DNA of 64,000 bases from Rapana venosa (taxonomy: Eukaryota; Mollusca; Gastropoda; Neogastropoda; Muricidae): positions 12,061,984 through 12,125,983 of the forward strand of contig CM054140.1 in assembly GCA_028751875.1 (NCBI GenBank), in the 5' to 3' direction. This document shows, one piece after another, positions 32,100 through 43,345 of this stretch. Both the position numbers and the translations under genes were made by a program. Position 1 is the first letter of the stretch. Every line of letters starts with the position of its first letter. The notes under the pieces were generated by a model. It was not told where the DNA came from. It was given only the letters and a program-made list of their open reading frames with translations, and made no database searches.

Positions 32100-33700
32100 A
32101 ACAGCACAGAAAAAAAATCACTTGCCGCTAAATGTCAAAAACATGATGGGGAAAATGTTAAACAGTATATTACTGAACTATAAAATTCCACAAAAATGTA
32201 TAAAATATACATCTACAAATGACTATATTTCACTTAAAAGAAAGAAGTATAAAACAACAAAGAAGCGCATATAAAATCACTGCTTATGGATAAAAAAGGT
32301 ATATAATTATGATGAAAATTCTGCTTACAGTTAGAAACATTCTTTTTTCATCTGGCAATAAAAAGATTTTTTTTTTTAACATATGTCACCTCCACCACTT
32401 AATGAGTCTTACTACACCAGAGGTCAAGGTTTAGCTGTGAAAATTTTATAATTGCAGTTAAAAAACACACACACAAAAACTGTTCTATGAAAAGAAAAGA
32501 TTGAAAATGACAATTCTATGACAAGTTATTACAAACTGAAACACAACCTTCCACCACACAACAAGTTGCATCGCACCTGACCCACTTTCTCCCGCTAGGA
32601 CCCATTTTAGGCAGACAGGGGTCAGGCTGTCAATTTTGATATTTGGATTGATAATGAAAATATAACCTTGAACTGAATGATCGAGGCATGATTTTGTTTC
32701 CTTTCGGTTCAAAAGCACGTTTGAAAACGGCCAACTCCTCGTGCTGTCCATCTATGACAAAGCAAAATCTGTCAGTGTCTCATTTTGCCACGTCCTGGTG
32801 TCTAGCATTTCAATTTGTAATATGTTAACCATTAAGAATTGACCTACAGTTCAATGTGACTCATGAGGTGGAAAGAGGGATATATATATTTATATAAAGA
32901 GGACATTTTGGACACAGAATGAGACAGATGAAGGAAACGCGGGAAACCCCCCCCCCCCCCAACTCAAAGACATACTTTGTCAGGTGGAAATCCTAATTCT
33001 GAAAATGAATAAATAATTTTTCCATAAAAAGCAAGACATTACTGACACTAAGAAACAAACGGGGAGGAGGATATACCACAGAAGCAGGACAAAAACAAGG
33101 AAAAGATGATAGGAAAATAAAACACAGAAACAACAAGACAGATCTATAAAATTATAGCTCAAAACAAGTAAATGGTGTGTATACAATCCGTTAAAAAAAA
33201 CCACAACCCCCCAAAAAAAACAACAACACACTGGCTATCCAATGGTTATGAGCAAAATTTACAATTGTTACAAAAAGATTAATCAATAGAGAAGTCATTT
33301 GTAACATGGCTTCTAAAAAAGATTTAAAAAATAATGTATGATACAGTACAATACAAAACCACACAATGCAATACACAACAACAATATATAACCCTTGCAA
33401 AACGAATAGGAGAAAAAAGCGAAAACAAATGCTCTTGTCAAAATACCCATCTTTATGCCCACAACAGTAAAATGATTTTAAAGTTAATGAACAACAGTAA
33501 CAACAAAATCAGCTGTACTTGACAATAATTATATGAAGCAGCACCCATTCTTTGAATTCTAAAAATACAGATCATCCCACAGTGTGTATACACTGTACGT
33601 ACACATGAACTTATTGACCAAGATGTTGGGCAGTGCAGTTCTGAACATAAAAATACTCATTAGTCACCGGAAAATCCAATGGCACTTGCAAAGTTAAAGT
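32100..33700. other. AT-rich intergenic sequence
   Basis: No gene or intact mobile element was recognised. There is a poly-C run at 32947-32961 and low-complexity AAAC stretches. Confidence 0.5.
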
Positions 33701-33714
33701 AGATCCAGAAGTCT

Positions 33715-33845
33715 TGTCTTGCGCAAGTCGAATTTGCTGGGCCTGACTTGGCAAGCGCTTAACGGCAGCGCAACACATTTTCAGTCATATAAACAGACAA
33801 CAATAGTTGCTATCTGAGTGTTTGATGATGACAAAGTCTTATCTT
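33715..33845 (+). mobile_element. Hairpin-ended short repeat H
   Basis: It contains GGGCCTGACTTGGCAAGCGC, TTAACGGCAGCGCAACACAT and the hairpin region CAGACAACAATAGTTGCTAT. Confidence 0.72.
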
Positions 33846-34030
33846 ATACAGATACCAAACCCACCACAACCCTGGAATTTTTGTCCAAGGCAACAGTCAA
33901 GACATCTGAGGTTATAGAAAGAAAACTAGAGATCAGCACAAGCACCTTTCTGAAACAGCATATCCTACCTGAAAAGCAGCTAATAATCATCGGGCATAGA
34001 TTTACATTCATGGGCAGGAGTACAGTACCT

Positions 34031-34257
34031 TGTGTGGGTGGCTTTTCTTTTCCATGACTCAAATACTTTTCCAGCAAATGGGCTTATAGACAGAAAAGTT
34101 TCCATCAAGGCAGTAGATAGAAAAGAAAGTCTCATGTTGAAGTCTGTATATAAACCAATTTGCTGGAAAAGTATGTGAGTCATGGAAAACAAAAGCCACC
34201 CACACAAGTAGTTTCCATCAAGGCAGTAGATAGAAAAGAAAGTCTCATGTTGAAGTC
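34031..34257. repeat. Fold-back: 49-bp inverted repeat interleaved with 48-bp direct repeat
   Basis: The arms 34031-34079 and 34158-34206 are inverted copies with two mismatches (left arm starts TGTGTGGGTGGCTTTTCTTT). The segments 34097-34144 and 34210-34257 are identical direct copies (start AGTTTCCATCAAGGCAGTAG). The order is left arm, direct copy 1, right arm, direct copy 2. Confidence 0.92.
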
Positions 34258-34365
34258 GGATGTCCTAGGCCTGAATTGTCAGGTGCATAAAGGCAGTGCA
34301 ACACATTTTTGTTCATACGACAGACACCAGTGGTTGCTGTCTGAGCATTCGAAGAAGAAGAAACA
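34247..34365 (+). mobile_element. Hairpin-ended short repeat H
   Basis: It contains TGTTGAAGTCGGATGTCCTA, GGCAGTGCAACACATTTTTG, the hairpin region CAGACACCAGTGGTTGCTGT, and a GAAGAAGAAG tail. Its first bases overlap the end of direct copy 2 of the fold-back. Confidence 0.75.
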
Positions 34366-34594
34366 AGGAAAGTCTGACAGAAAACTTCTTCTCTTGCTTC
34401 CTTGGTACGGAGCAAAAGGTTAACAAAATAGTAATACTACTTTCTAGTCTCACAAAGTGACGCATTATGAAAACCCCTCCTGTTACATACAGGTAAAACA
34501 CCGTCATCCACAAAAAATGCAATTGTTACCTTTAATATGCAGATGATTATATATTTTGGTGAAATTCATTTTTATGACAAATATTTATTTCACA

Positions 34595-34700
34595 TTCTGT
34601 TTGAAGTCAGAATGCGGCTACCTTAATGATGGGTAAACGGTTGCTTATGCAGAATTTCATCACTGGTAAACCTGGGAGCTCTAGTTGAGGAACGAAAAAA
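34595..34700 (+). mobile_element. Shared SINE 3' tail module
   Basis: It contains TGAAGTCAGAATGCGGCTAC, TTAATGATGGGTAAACGG and CTGGGAGCTCTAGTTGAGGA. No head. Confidence 0.7.
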
Positions 34701-34704
34701 ATGT

Positions 34705-37100
34705 TTGTTTCCCACTTTCAAAAGCACAATGTCACTTTCAATCTGGCCTGCACCCAAACTAATATGGTCAACAGTAAGGGATTTAGTTGTCCTGCGTATA
34801 TTGGACACCAGAACAACAACTACTGCCCATTACCTAAGTGGTCCAGCAGCAGTGCAAAGCCTACTCTGGTTGGTGGCATTACAGCAGCCTGACACTGATT
34901 ACTTACTGGGAACTTCAGACTCTGAGGGTACGACAGAACAAGTCTTGGTGAAAGTCCAAAATGAATGGCTTGGGAGCAGCGGCATGAGCATATCACAGGA
35001 AAAAAAAGAACTAAGCTTCTTTATGGGTGACCAGTATCTTTAAGAATACACTATCTAAAAAAATGTAAACCAGCTCAACACAGTAAATGGCTAAAAGTAC
35101 ACATGCACATGGACACGCACACAATCTCGTTACATTATTGCATTCTTTGCATATGAAACAAACTCTCTTATAAAAAGCATGAAATAAAAAAGTTACAGCT
35201 GAACACAGAAAGAGATTTCAAACATCAAAATGAATACAAGGTAGAGTATATGAAGAAAAAGCAAAAGATGCAAAAATCCCAAATGACTGCAAAAAGTACA
35301 ACAAATCAACTATCTTAAAAGCTTTCTACTTTGAGAATTTAGTAGTCTGTTACATCTGATAAAACATTAATCCAATCAAAACAGGAAATCAGCTGCATTA
35401 GATCCAATAAACAGCAAACAGTCTTTCATAGGAAACAAAAATACCTATCACAAGCACTGTTTTAAGAAGTAGGCTTACAATGAACAGCAAAAACTAGTAA
35501 CTTTAAGCCATGATTTGAAGAAAAAAAACTTGTTACCCCCCACCCCCCCCAACAACAACCAAACCAACAACAACAACAAAAAACCCAACCCCAACCCAAA
35601 ACAAGAACAACAAAAAAAGCACAACCTTGATTAAATAACATATTCCACCCCCCTCCCCCCAAATGTCACAAAGATCAAACATTACGGTGTGAGTAAATAT
35701 TTAGTGACATATTTTTACAAAACAAAACAAAAAATGCAGATTTATACAGAAATTGCACAAAAGGTCATCAAAGTGATTTCATTTAATGATGCCCCCCAAT
35801 TTTGTTCTTCCTTCTTTTGTGACAAGTATTACATTCATTAACAGTTTAAAAGTTTTGGTAACAGTTTTGTTTTGTGTTTTTATCACAGTTTGAAAAATAA
35901 CAAGAAAAGGGGAAAGAGGTACATACATTTCAGTTATTAATTCTTGTGCTATGTTTCATCAAATAGGCACAGAGGAACAAATAATAAATTATTTTTCAGA
36001 AATAAAAAAGTAACGGAGAAATAAAAAGATCATCACTGGTCTCCTAAGTTGTTTTTAAGTCTTTCATTATATAAATGCACACAACAACACAAGACGAAAC
36101 ATACCAACAGAAGTTTACCATAAGTATGTATCACATGCTTTTATGGATGTCCCTTTTCAATAAGAACAAAGACTACAAAAAGTAGCAAACAAACCATCTA
36201 CACCAAAACCAAGATGTTCATTTTTCTTTTCTTCATAGCTTTTTGATGTAGAACAAGCTAAACAAACAGAAGAAAAACATAGATGTAGCATCTGTATTCT
36301 GTGTGAAGTCTCTAAGTACATAATTTTAGGCATTTTTACTTTACTTTCAACAGTTGTGAAAAACAAAGAATCTACTTTCAAAAAAAGCTGTTAATATAAT
36401 TGAAAAAAAACTTTGCATTTCATAGTCCGCAGTATAAAATTTCTATGCAGTTTATACTCCATAATACATCTCACAATCACCCTGCAAATGTACACCACCT
36501 TGAAACAAATCAGAGTCCCTGATACTGTCAATTCTTTCTTTTCCAACTATCTCAACAGCGTTAATACAAATATACAACAGAGGATGACCACAAACCCTCC
36601 CCAAAACAAGAGAATAAACACATACAACAGAGGCACAGAAATACATAAGCACTGCACATTTCCATGTTTTCAACCAAAGTTTTAAAATATCAAAGTGCTA
36701 CACTCTTCTTGATAAAAAAACACACACAACAGAATAGCTTTTCAAAGTCTTGGCAAGAAAATCAGTTTGTACAGATCAGGAGTCCACCAAACATGTCAGA
36801 AAGGTCAAAACTAGAAAGTTGGCAAGATGGAACTAATGAAAATTCAAATTCGTGAAAGATCAGATTCTCATAAAGACGCCTGTATTATCACCTAAATTAC
36901 TGCATGAGTGAGTCTGAGTCTGGATGTGTACATTATGTGTCTGTGTGTAGAGCAACGTCATAAAGAAGAAGAAATTTAGTGTAACCTGCACAATGGCAAA
37001 ATCATGAGCAGAAAAGAAAAAGGTAGATCAGAAGATTTTTGTTGCATTAACAATATTTACCAGCACAGGGTATAAAGTGACACACACACATGGGAGCTAA
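34705..37100. other. Intergenic, AT-rich, no gene seen
   Basis: It contains an A/C-rich low-complexity run at 35530-35660 and scattered homopolymers. Short open frames here lack any recognisable domain or splice support. Confidence 0.5.
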
Positions 37101-37109
37101 AACTAGACT

Positions 37110-37225
37110 CATGCTGAAGTTGGATACGTGGGCCCGACTTGTCAGGCACTTAACAGCAGCACAACACATTTTTGCTCAAGTGACAGACAGCAATAGTTGC
37201 TGTCTGAGCATATGACAAAGAAGAT
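37110..37225 (+). mobile_element. Hairpin-ended short repeat H, clearest hairpin
   Basis: The stem CAGACAGCAA, loop TAG and stem TTGCTGTCTG at 37184-37206 form a perfect 10-bp hairpin. Upstream are TGAAGTTGGATACGTGGGCC and CAGCACAACACATTTTTGCT. Confidence 0.8.
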
Positions 37226-37291
37226 GAAAATAGTCTGAAGTAGTTCACAAGGCATCTGGTGATGTAAGACTATAAAAACAAATGCTGCCTT

Positions 37292-38751
37292 TTAACCCTC
37301 TTGTTGTTGGATTCTACAGAGCTAAACTGCCTGTAGATTTTGAATTCTTTGCAGGTTTTCTACCCCCAACTGACTTACTTTACTCTTAAGACAATTGTGT
37401 GTGTGCATGACAAGCTATCAAACTGAAATTTTGTCACAAGCTAGGTATGTCTTTGTACTTGCATTTAGGCGCAATTTTATGTGTCTGGTCACCAGATGTC
37501 TTGTCACTGTCACCCTATTTGTCACCAATTACAGGTAAAAGTATGGTATATATGATAAAACAGCAAATCCTGCATGGATTTGACAATAGTTCAAGCATGT
37601 TAGTGTCGAATAAGGAACTGATACTCAGCTGATGTGTTTACTAATAGTTATGTGCAATAGGGCTTCAAGGATGTGTCACACAATGTCCCCATAGCACCTG
37701 TTGTTTTATGGTATGTCTCAAGGAGACAGAAGTTTTGTTTAACTATTTTTCTTTTGAAAACAAGTCATATTCAATCAACATGCGACCTTTATACTGCAGT
37801 TCATATCTGTGTGGGCTACCACATGTTTGTTAAGTGTACAGAAGTGTATTATTGTACATGACTGTCACACTGTCACCAGTGTCACAGCACAGGTGTGACA
37901 AATTCGAAACAACACAGAACTTCTGTAACCCTACAAAATTTTAATGTTGGTAGTCTCTAAAGTAGTCGTAGTGGTGGCACAGGGTAACATCACATCACAA
38001 AAAGCACAAATTATGGATGTATGGGGGGTGTACCCATTGCTGTCACCTGTCGTACCTTGGCAGACCAGAGACCTATTTTATTTTCCTTCTTACCATTTTC
38101 GTTATCGGCATATCTGTTCGTTTCTGCCATTGCAGTTTCAAAGCAAAAGTGTGGTAATAATGAGAAAACAGTCAAAAGGCATCACATTTTCAGGCGTCTA
38201 TCCGCGGACCCGGTCAGGAGGTCAAATTTCTCCACAATCGTGTGTGTAGCACAGGTCAGGAATGTGCTGTGTAGCATGTTATTTTCTGGCTCACTCTTTT
38301 CCCTAACTGCAGCATTTCCGTCCTCCTCTTCCTGGTAAGCGTTTAATATCGGATTCACATAACCATTCTCGTTCAAATGTTTCTACTTCCAAGACAATAA
38401 CATTCAATTAATCGTCTCACTAATCAGATGAGTCGTCTGCTTCCAAAGAAAACACCATCTTTTTCCGCCACGCTGCAACGATTGAAAAGCGTTCCATCGC
38501 TGGCTGTTATTTCTTCCTTCCCTCCCCACTACACACATGTTAGCGGTCTAAATTTATCACTGGCACCCTCTGACACTCCCTGCATCGCCCCACCAATTTT
38601 CAGACACATAGTGTGAAAACCACGAGATCTGTGTGTGATGGAAAAGTACTGCCCACGTGGGCAGCACCAACTGTCGGCTGCGGTCGTATTGGAATCTAGC
38701 AGTGGCCTCCGTTACTGTCGGCTGCGGCCGGATCGGGGACAAGAGGGTTAA
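37292..38751. mobile_element. piggyBac-like non-autonomous DNA transposon
   Basis: TTAA at 37292-37295 and 38748-38751 flanks inverted termini CCCTCTTGT (37296-37304) and ACAAGAGGG (38739-38747). TTAA duplication with CCC-starting termini is the signature of piggyBac-superfamily transposons. The 1452-bp interior has no transposase-length frame. On the minus strand a short reading near 38490-38400 has an acidic stretch (DDSSD) that could be a transposase N-terminus remnant. Subterminal features are two copies of CTGTCGGCTGCGG (near 38670 and 38715), a 14-bp perfect palindrome TGCCCACGTGGGCA (near 38650) and several GTCACA/GTCACC motifs at 37865-37900. Confidence 0.82.
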
Positions 38752-41100
38752 CATACGACACTCTCCCACATATGAGCATGTGTTGACTTGTTTTCCCAAA
38801 TATTTATGCCTATAGAAATGAGAAAACTTCACTAAAAGTAATGTTATCAAATTAGAAGCATGAGCAAATCATTTCTGCATGAACTATAATTCTTATTCAT
38901 CTACTGTGCATACCTGAGCTACATACACATTTTTAAAAACTGGAGGAGATGCTGAAGCATAGAAACAGACTGGCACAACATGCACACCACAAAATGGCAC
39001 TAAATACAAAAACCTGCAACAAAAGCTGATTAAAAAAATAATAAATAAATTAAAAGCTGTGTAAACAGTAATACTAAACTAGCATGGTATGGATTATCAA
39101 GACAATGACAGAAAATAAAAATCGCCCTTCACCATCACAAACAACCAGATGGTGGAATGATGGAAACATTTATGTCATGAAAAGGCACAAAATTATCATC
39201 TTCAGCGTCACTAGTGTAGTTCCAAGTGGGAGTGATTTGGCCTCAGGAGGCCTCCATGAAGCAATGCCTTGGAACAAATTCATGTCTGGGATATGTTTTG
39301 TTGCTCAAGTAGCACAAGCATTGCCCAGTACAGTTCTGGTAGCTTCTAGGCCATAGCATGATTCCTGGAGGAACTCTCTGCATTTTCTCTAATGCATCTC
39401 TAAGCTATCTTCTGGTGGTTTTTGTCCTATTGGTTTTGGAATCTGTATTTTCCAGGAACGTGTTATGTCTAACATCTTCACTATGGTCACTCTTTTAGTA
39501 CTGGGATGCTAGTTCAATCTAGAATACAAATAGTTTATTCATCATATTGTTTTACCAGTACAAACATTCATCACTAGATATGTGATACTCAACACTATAC
39601 TTTCACAGGTAAAGAGTTTTGTCTTTCAAGAGAATCAATATCAACCTTCCTTTCCTTTCCTTCCTCTGCTTGAATTCTAAGGTTCACTACTGGTGAAATG
39701 CTTGTTCATATGACTGTTTCCAACCTTTACAATCACCTTACTCCATCTTCATTTTTATTTGCATGTGTTGTAATTTGGTCTCCATTCCTGCTGGTATGTG
39801 ATAGCCTATTCTTTTTAATAATGTGGAAAGGGGTTTAGTTTAACACACATACAAGATTGATTATGTTTGTGCACACATGTGAGACATTGGTTTCATGTAT
39901 CACCTCAAAAAGATAAGAAGGGGACTAAAATCTACACACACACGCCAACCTCAAAGACCCGCTTTCCATCTGGTAGCTCTCGGGTGACACCATTACCCAT
40001 GACCTTTTATCAAGCATCACACGTCTTACTCAGACCAAAGAGGCCCCTGACAAAGATCTCAACATGGTAATGATTTCTGATAAACTTTTGTGGCTACTTT
40101 TTCTGAACATTTATGATAAGTCTTTGAGACCAGATCTTCCACAGAACAAGACTGCAGGCAAATTCCTTTCTTCTCTACACTCAAATCTACTACTTGAGGA
40201 AGATATGGTATTGAGTATTTAATCCAATCCTGCATCATGCTTGTTTTAGAAGGTCTATCTCAACTTCTTAGTCTTCATTACTAGTGCCGATATCCCTGAA
40301 GTTGGAACGCAGCTACCTTCATGGTGGGTAAAAATGGTCACATACGCAAAAATCTAGCCATTGATGAACCTCAGAGTTCTAGCCAAGGAACAGAAAAAAA
40401 TTAACAGAGCTGATGGCTTGCTTTGTCTAATAATGTCCTGACAGACAAAGGACCACCCTCATCAAACACCCCCCTCCACCCCAAATGAAACACAAGAAAC
40501 AAAAAACAGAAAAGACCTTAAATCTTAACAAACAAATGGGGTCACCCAGAATATGCTCTCTGACTCACTCATCCCACCTGGGAATCACTGTGAGACAGGA
40601 AGAGCATCAGATGAGAAGTTTGCGTGTATGATTGTTTTTAAGTACCTCGCCATATAGGCAGCCATACTCCGACTTCAGAGAATTTTTCTCCTCAATGGAG
40701 AATGTAGGCTATAACAAACAAATGAAACAGTGCAAAACCAAACCTCCTCCAGATGTAATCTGCTTCGCACACAGTGCTTGATACATGTGTCAAAGGTGAG
40801 GCTATTCCTTATGGCAACTGAGAAAAAAAATGGCAACACCAGAACAAAACCCCCAGTGTCTTTGGTTTCGTTTGGCATTGTACATATAATAATTGTCTCT
40901 GTGAGGAAGAAAAATCTATATTTCTTTTCAAATGCTTGTTCCACTCACTGAAGATTATACTTGATCTTTTTAAGCTGTATGTAAGCATAAATGTAAATGT
41001 AGCACAAATATGTTCATACTAGATGAAAAACATGCTTGAGTGTGTGTGTGTTTGTTTGTTTGTAGTTATACAAATGTGTGTGTTCTTTTTATATTTCTTT
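38752..41100. other. Intergenic sequence with two decayed SINE tails
   Basis: No gene was seen. Decayed tail modules lie near 39650-39760 (reverse) and 40290-40400 (forward, CCCTGAAGTTGGAACGCAGC and TGATGAACCTCAGAGTTCTA). Confidence 0.55.
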
Positions 41101-41107
41101 TTTTAAT

Positions 41108-41303
41108 CAAGGATAATGGAATAAACACTTATGTGCTCTTTTACATTCAGTCCCTGTGTGTATGCGGTTTTGCAAATTCTGTCATCTGTTCCCACTGCCA
41201 TACAATGGCCTACTCTTACAAAAGCAGAACATAATTTTATGTGTGTGCGAGATGTTCTGCATGCGTTCGCACACGGGGCCAGGTTTATAGTCTCATCTGA
41301 AGG

Positions 41304-41306
<3 letters not shown>
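41108..41306 (-). mobile_element. Partial SINE D (reverse)
   Basis: It contains GGATAATGGAATAAACACTT, TCATCTGTTCCCACTGCCAT, GATGTTCTGCATGCGTTCGC and TATAGTCTCATCTGAAGGAT, the complement of body and tail. A (GT)n tract replaces the head at 41307. Confidence 0.78.

Positions 41307-41341
<35 letters not shown>
41307..41341 (+). repeat. (GT)n microsatellite
   Basis: A 35-base GT tract continuing as a loose GTGA-type repeat to about 41420. Confidence 0.92.
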
Positions 41342-41348
<7 letters not shown>

Positions 41349-41559
41349 AGTAAGTGTGACTGTGAGTGTGTGTGAGTGTTTGTGTATGTGTGAAAATATG
41401 TGTGAGTATGTGTGAATGTATGTGGTGATGTAAGCATGAATGGATATATGTGTATATAAACACATATAAAAAGACAGGATCTATCTAAGACAATCTACAC
41501 ACTAAAAGCTGCCTAATGAATGAAGCACCTTTCTACAACCTGAGAGGGATAGGAAGTAA

Positions 41560-42660
41560 ACATAAACATACACGTAAACATAAACATATACATAATCTGG
41601 GTAAATGACAAGGCAAAAATATACATAAAACCAAATCATTATCTTTAAAATATAACAAGAACCTTTACTGTTTAAAAAAACCAACAACCTGGAACCTTCC
41701 ATCCTCACACTAGAAATATTCTTTTCTCAATGTGTAACTCTCAAAATTACAAAAATGTTTTAAAAAAATAAATATCAACAGTAAAGGAACGTTTACAGTT
41801 AAAAGAAAAATCAGTACCACACTTCCTAATACCACAACTATTCTTCCTGAATGGGCAGATATAATCTGGATTCATGACATTGCAACTACTACACAACACA
41901 CACACACACACACACACACCACACACACACACCACAACACCACACATACATACATACATACATACATACACACAATCTCTTCACTAATTATTTTTAAAAT
42001 GTGACCAGTGAAGAAACACTTAATGTTCAAGAAAATCAGTACCATCATTCTAAACACCACATCTATTCCTACCTGAATATGTAAATCTGAATACATAACA
42101 GTGCAACCTTCACATACAAAAAAATTATACAAGACACAACCTTTATTGCCCACTTACATATGGAAAAATGTCTCTACACTACACGACTTAAAACACTCAC
42201 TGTCATTTAAAATTACATATAGCTCCTTAAACATGTTGAATCATTATTTCCATAGACCATCCTTCTTTCAGCCAAGCAACTCTTGTATTACAATTCGCTC
42301 AAATTCATACTAACACACACCTATCCACCCACATATACTCAAGCGGACATGCATGCACCTACCTGCATGCATGCATACTGGTTTTAAAAATGTGAATACT
42401 CAAGAAATGTTTACCCTTCAAGAAAACCAACATCCTCCTTCATAACACCAGAAAAATATTCCTTCTTGGATAAGTACATAGTCTGGGTACATGACAGTGC
42501 AAGAACTATACAAAGTCTATTCAAGACTGATTGAACAAAAGACATGAACAGTACAATAAAAAGAAAGAAAAGATCTTTTCACAAAAGTTGAAAACTCAGC
42601 ACCTTGGATGTTTTTTAAAACCAAAAATATTTCTATTGCCATAGACGGTTTTTTCCATCC
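41560..42660. repeat. Diverged dispersed tandem units downstream of the kinase gene
   Basis: Blocks with AAGAAAATCAGTACCA-like, ACACCA, TATTCCT and TACATGACAGTGCAA-like order recur near 41800, 42030 and 42420, with a weaker one near 41600. (CA)n and (CATA)n runs lie between them. Confidence 0.55.
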
Positions 42661-42675
42661 TCAAGAATAACATGA

Positions 42676-42814
42676 TCATGGCATGACTTTTTTTATTACC
42701 AAAATTTCACCAGGTAGAGAAGTGTTGTTTCGCTGCGTAGGCCACAGACTGAAGTGGTCAGCCAGTTTATGTGGAAGGCTTGGGCATCTTGAAATGCCCG
42801 GGAAAGGCAAACAC
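42676..42814 (-). CDS. CERK: Lipid kinase exon 12 (last exon; frame uncertain)
   Basis: The acceptor TTTCTGCAG is strong. The phase dictated by exon 11 gives [20 protein letters not shown] and runs to a TGA at 42678-42676. The next frame gives [15 protein letters not shown] and a TAA at 42769-42767, and looks more like the family C-terminus. AATAAA is at 42697-42692 on the minus strand. Confidence 0.7.
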
Positions 42815-43312
42815 CTGCAGAAACTGGGAATGGATTCTGAAAAATAATCATGTTTATTACATGACATCATGCATGTGTGTTTATTTACCTTTACTTCACT
42901 CTTCTATTTCAAGGATAATGGAATAAGCATTCATGTTTTTTTGTTTTTTGTTTTGTTTTTTACATCCCATGTGCATGTGATTTTCTAAATTTGGTCATCC
43001 ATTCCCCCTGGCACTGTTCCGAAATGTGGAATAAGTTTTAATGTGTGCAGGATGTTCTGTGTAAATTAGCTCACGGAGCCGCCATTTACAGTCTCATCTG
43101 AAGACTTTCAAGGAGTGGAATCAGCACTGGTGTTAATTCCAGGGGAAAAGTCCCCTTGAACCTGGGCTCTCTCAGTCCAACCTGGGCCATCAAATCACGA
43201 GTGCCAAGCCTAACACTTTAACCACCAGGCTATCCCACCTGAGTGAGTAACTGAGTGTGTGTGTGTGTGAGCATGTAAGTGTGTGTGTGTTGTGTGTGAG
43301 CGTGCGTGCATG

Positions 43313-43345
<33 letters not shown>

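Noticed and set aside
33818..34423. Small open frames sharing MLEKY and SHGK-like segments on both strands
   Set aside because: They arise from the inverted duplication at 34031-34257, not from a gene family.
37110..37225. Helitron 3' end
   Set aside because: A hairpin is present, but there is no CTRR terminus about 10 bases after it and no TC start.
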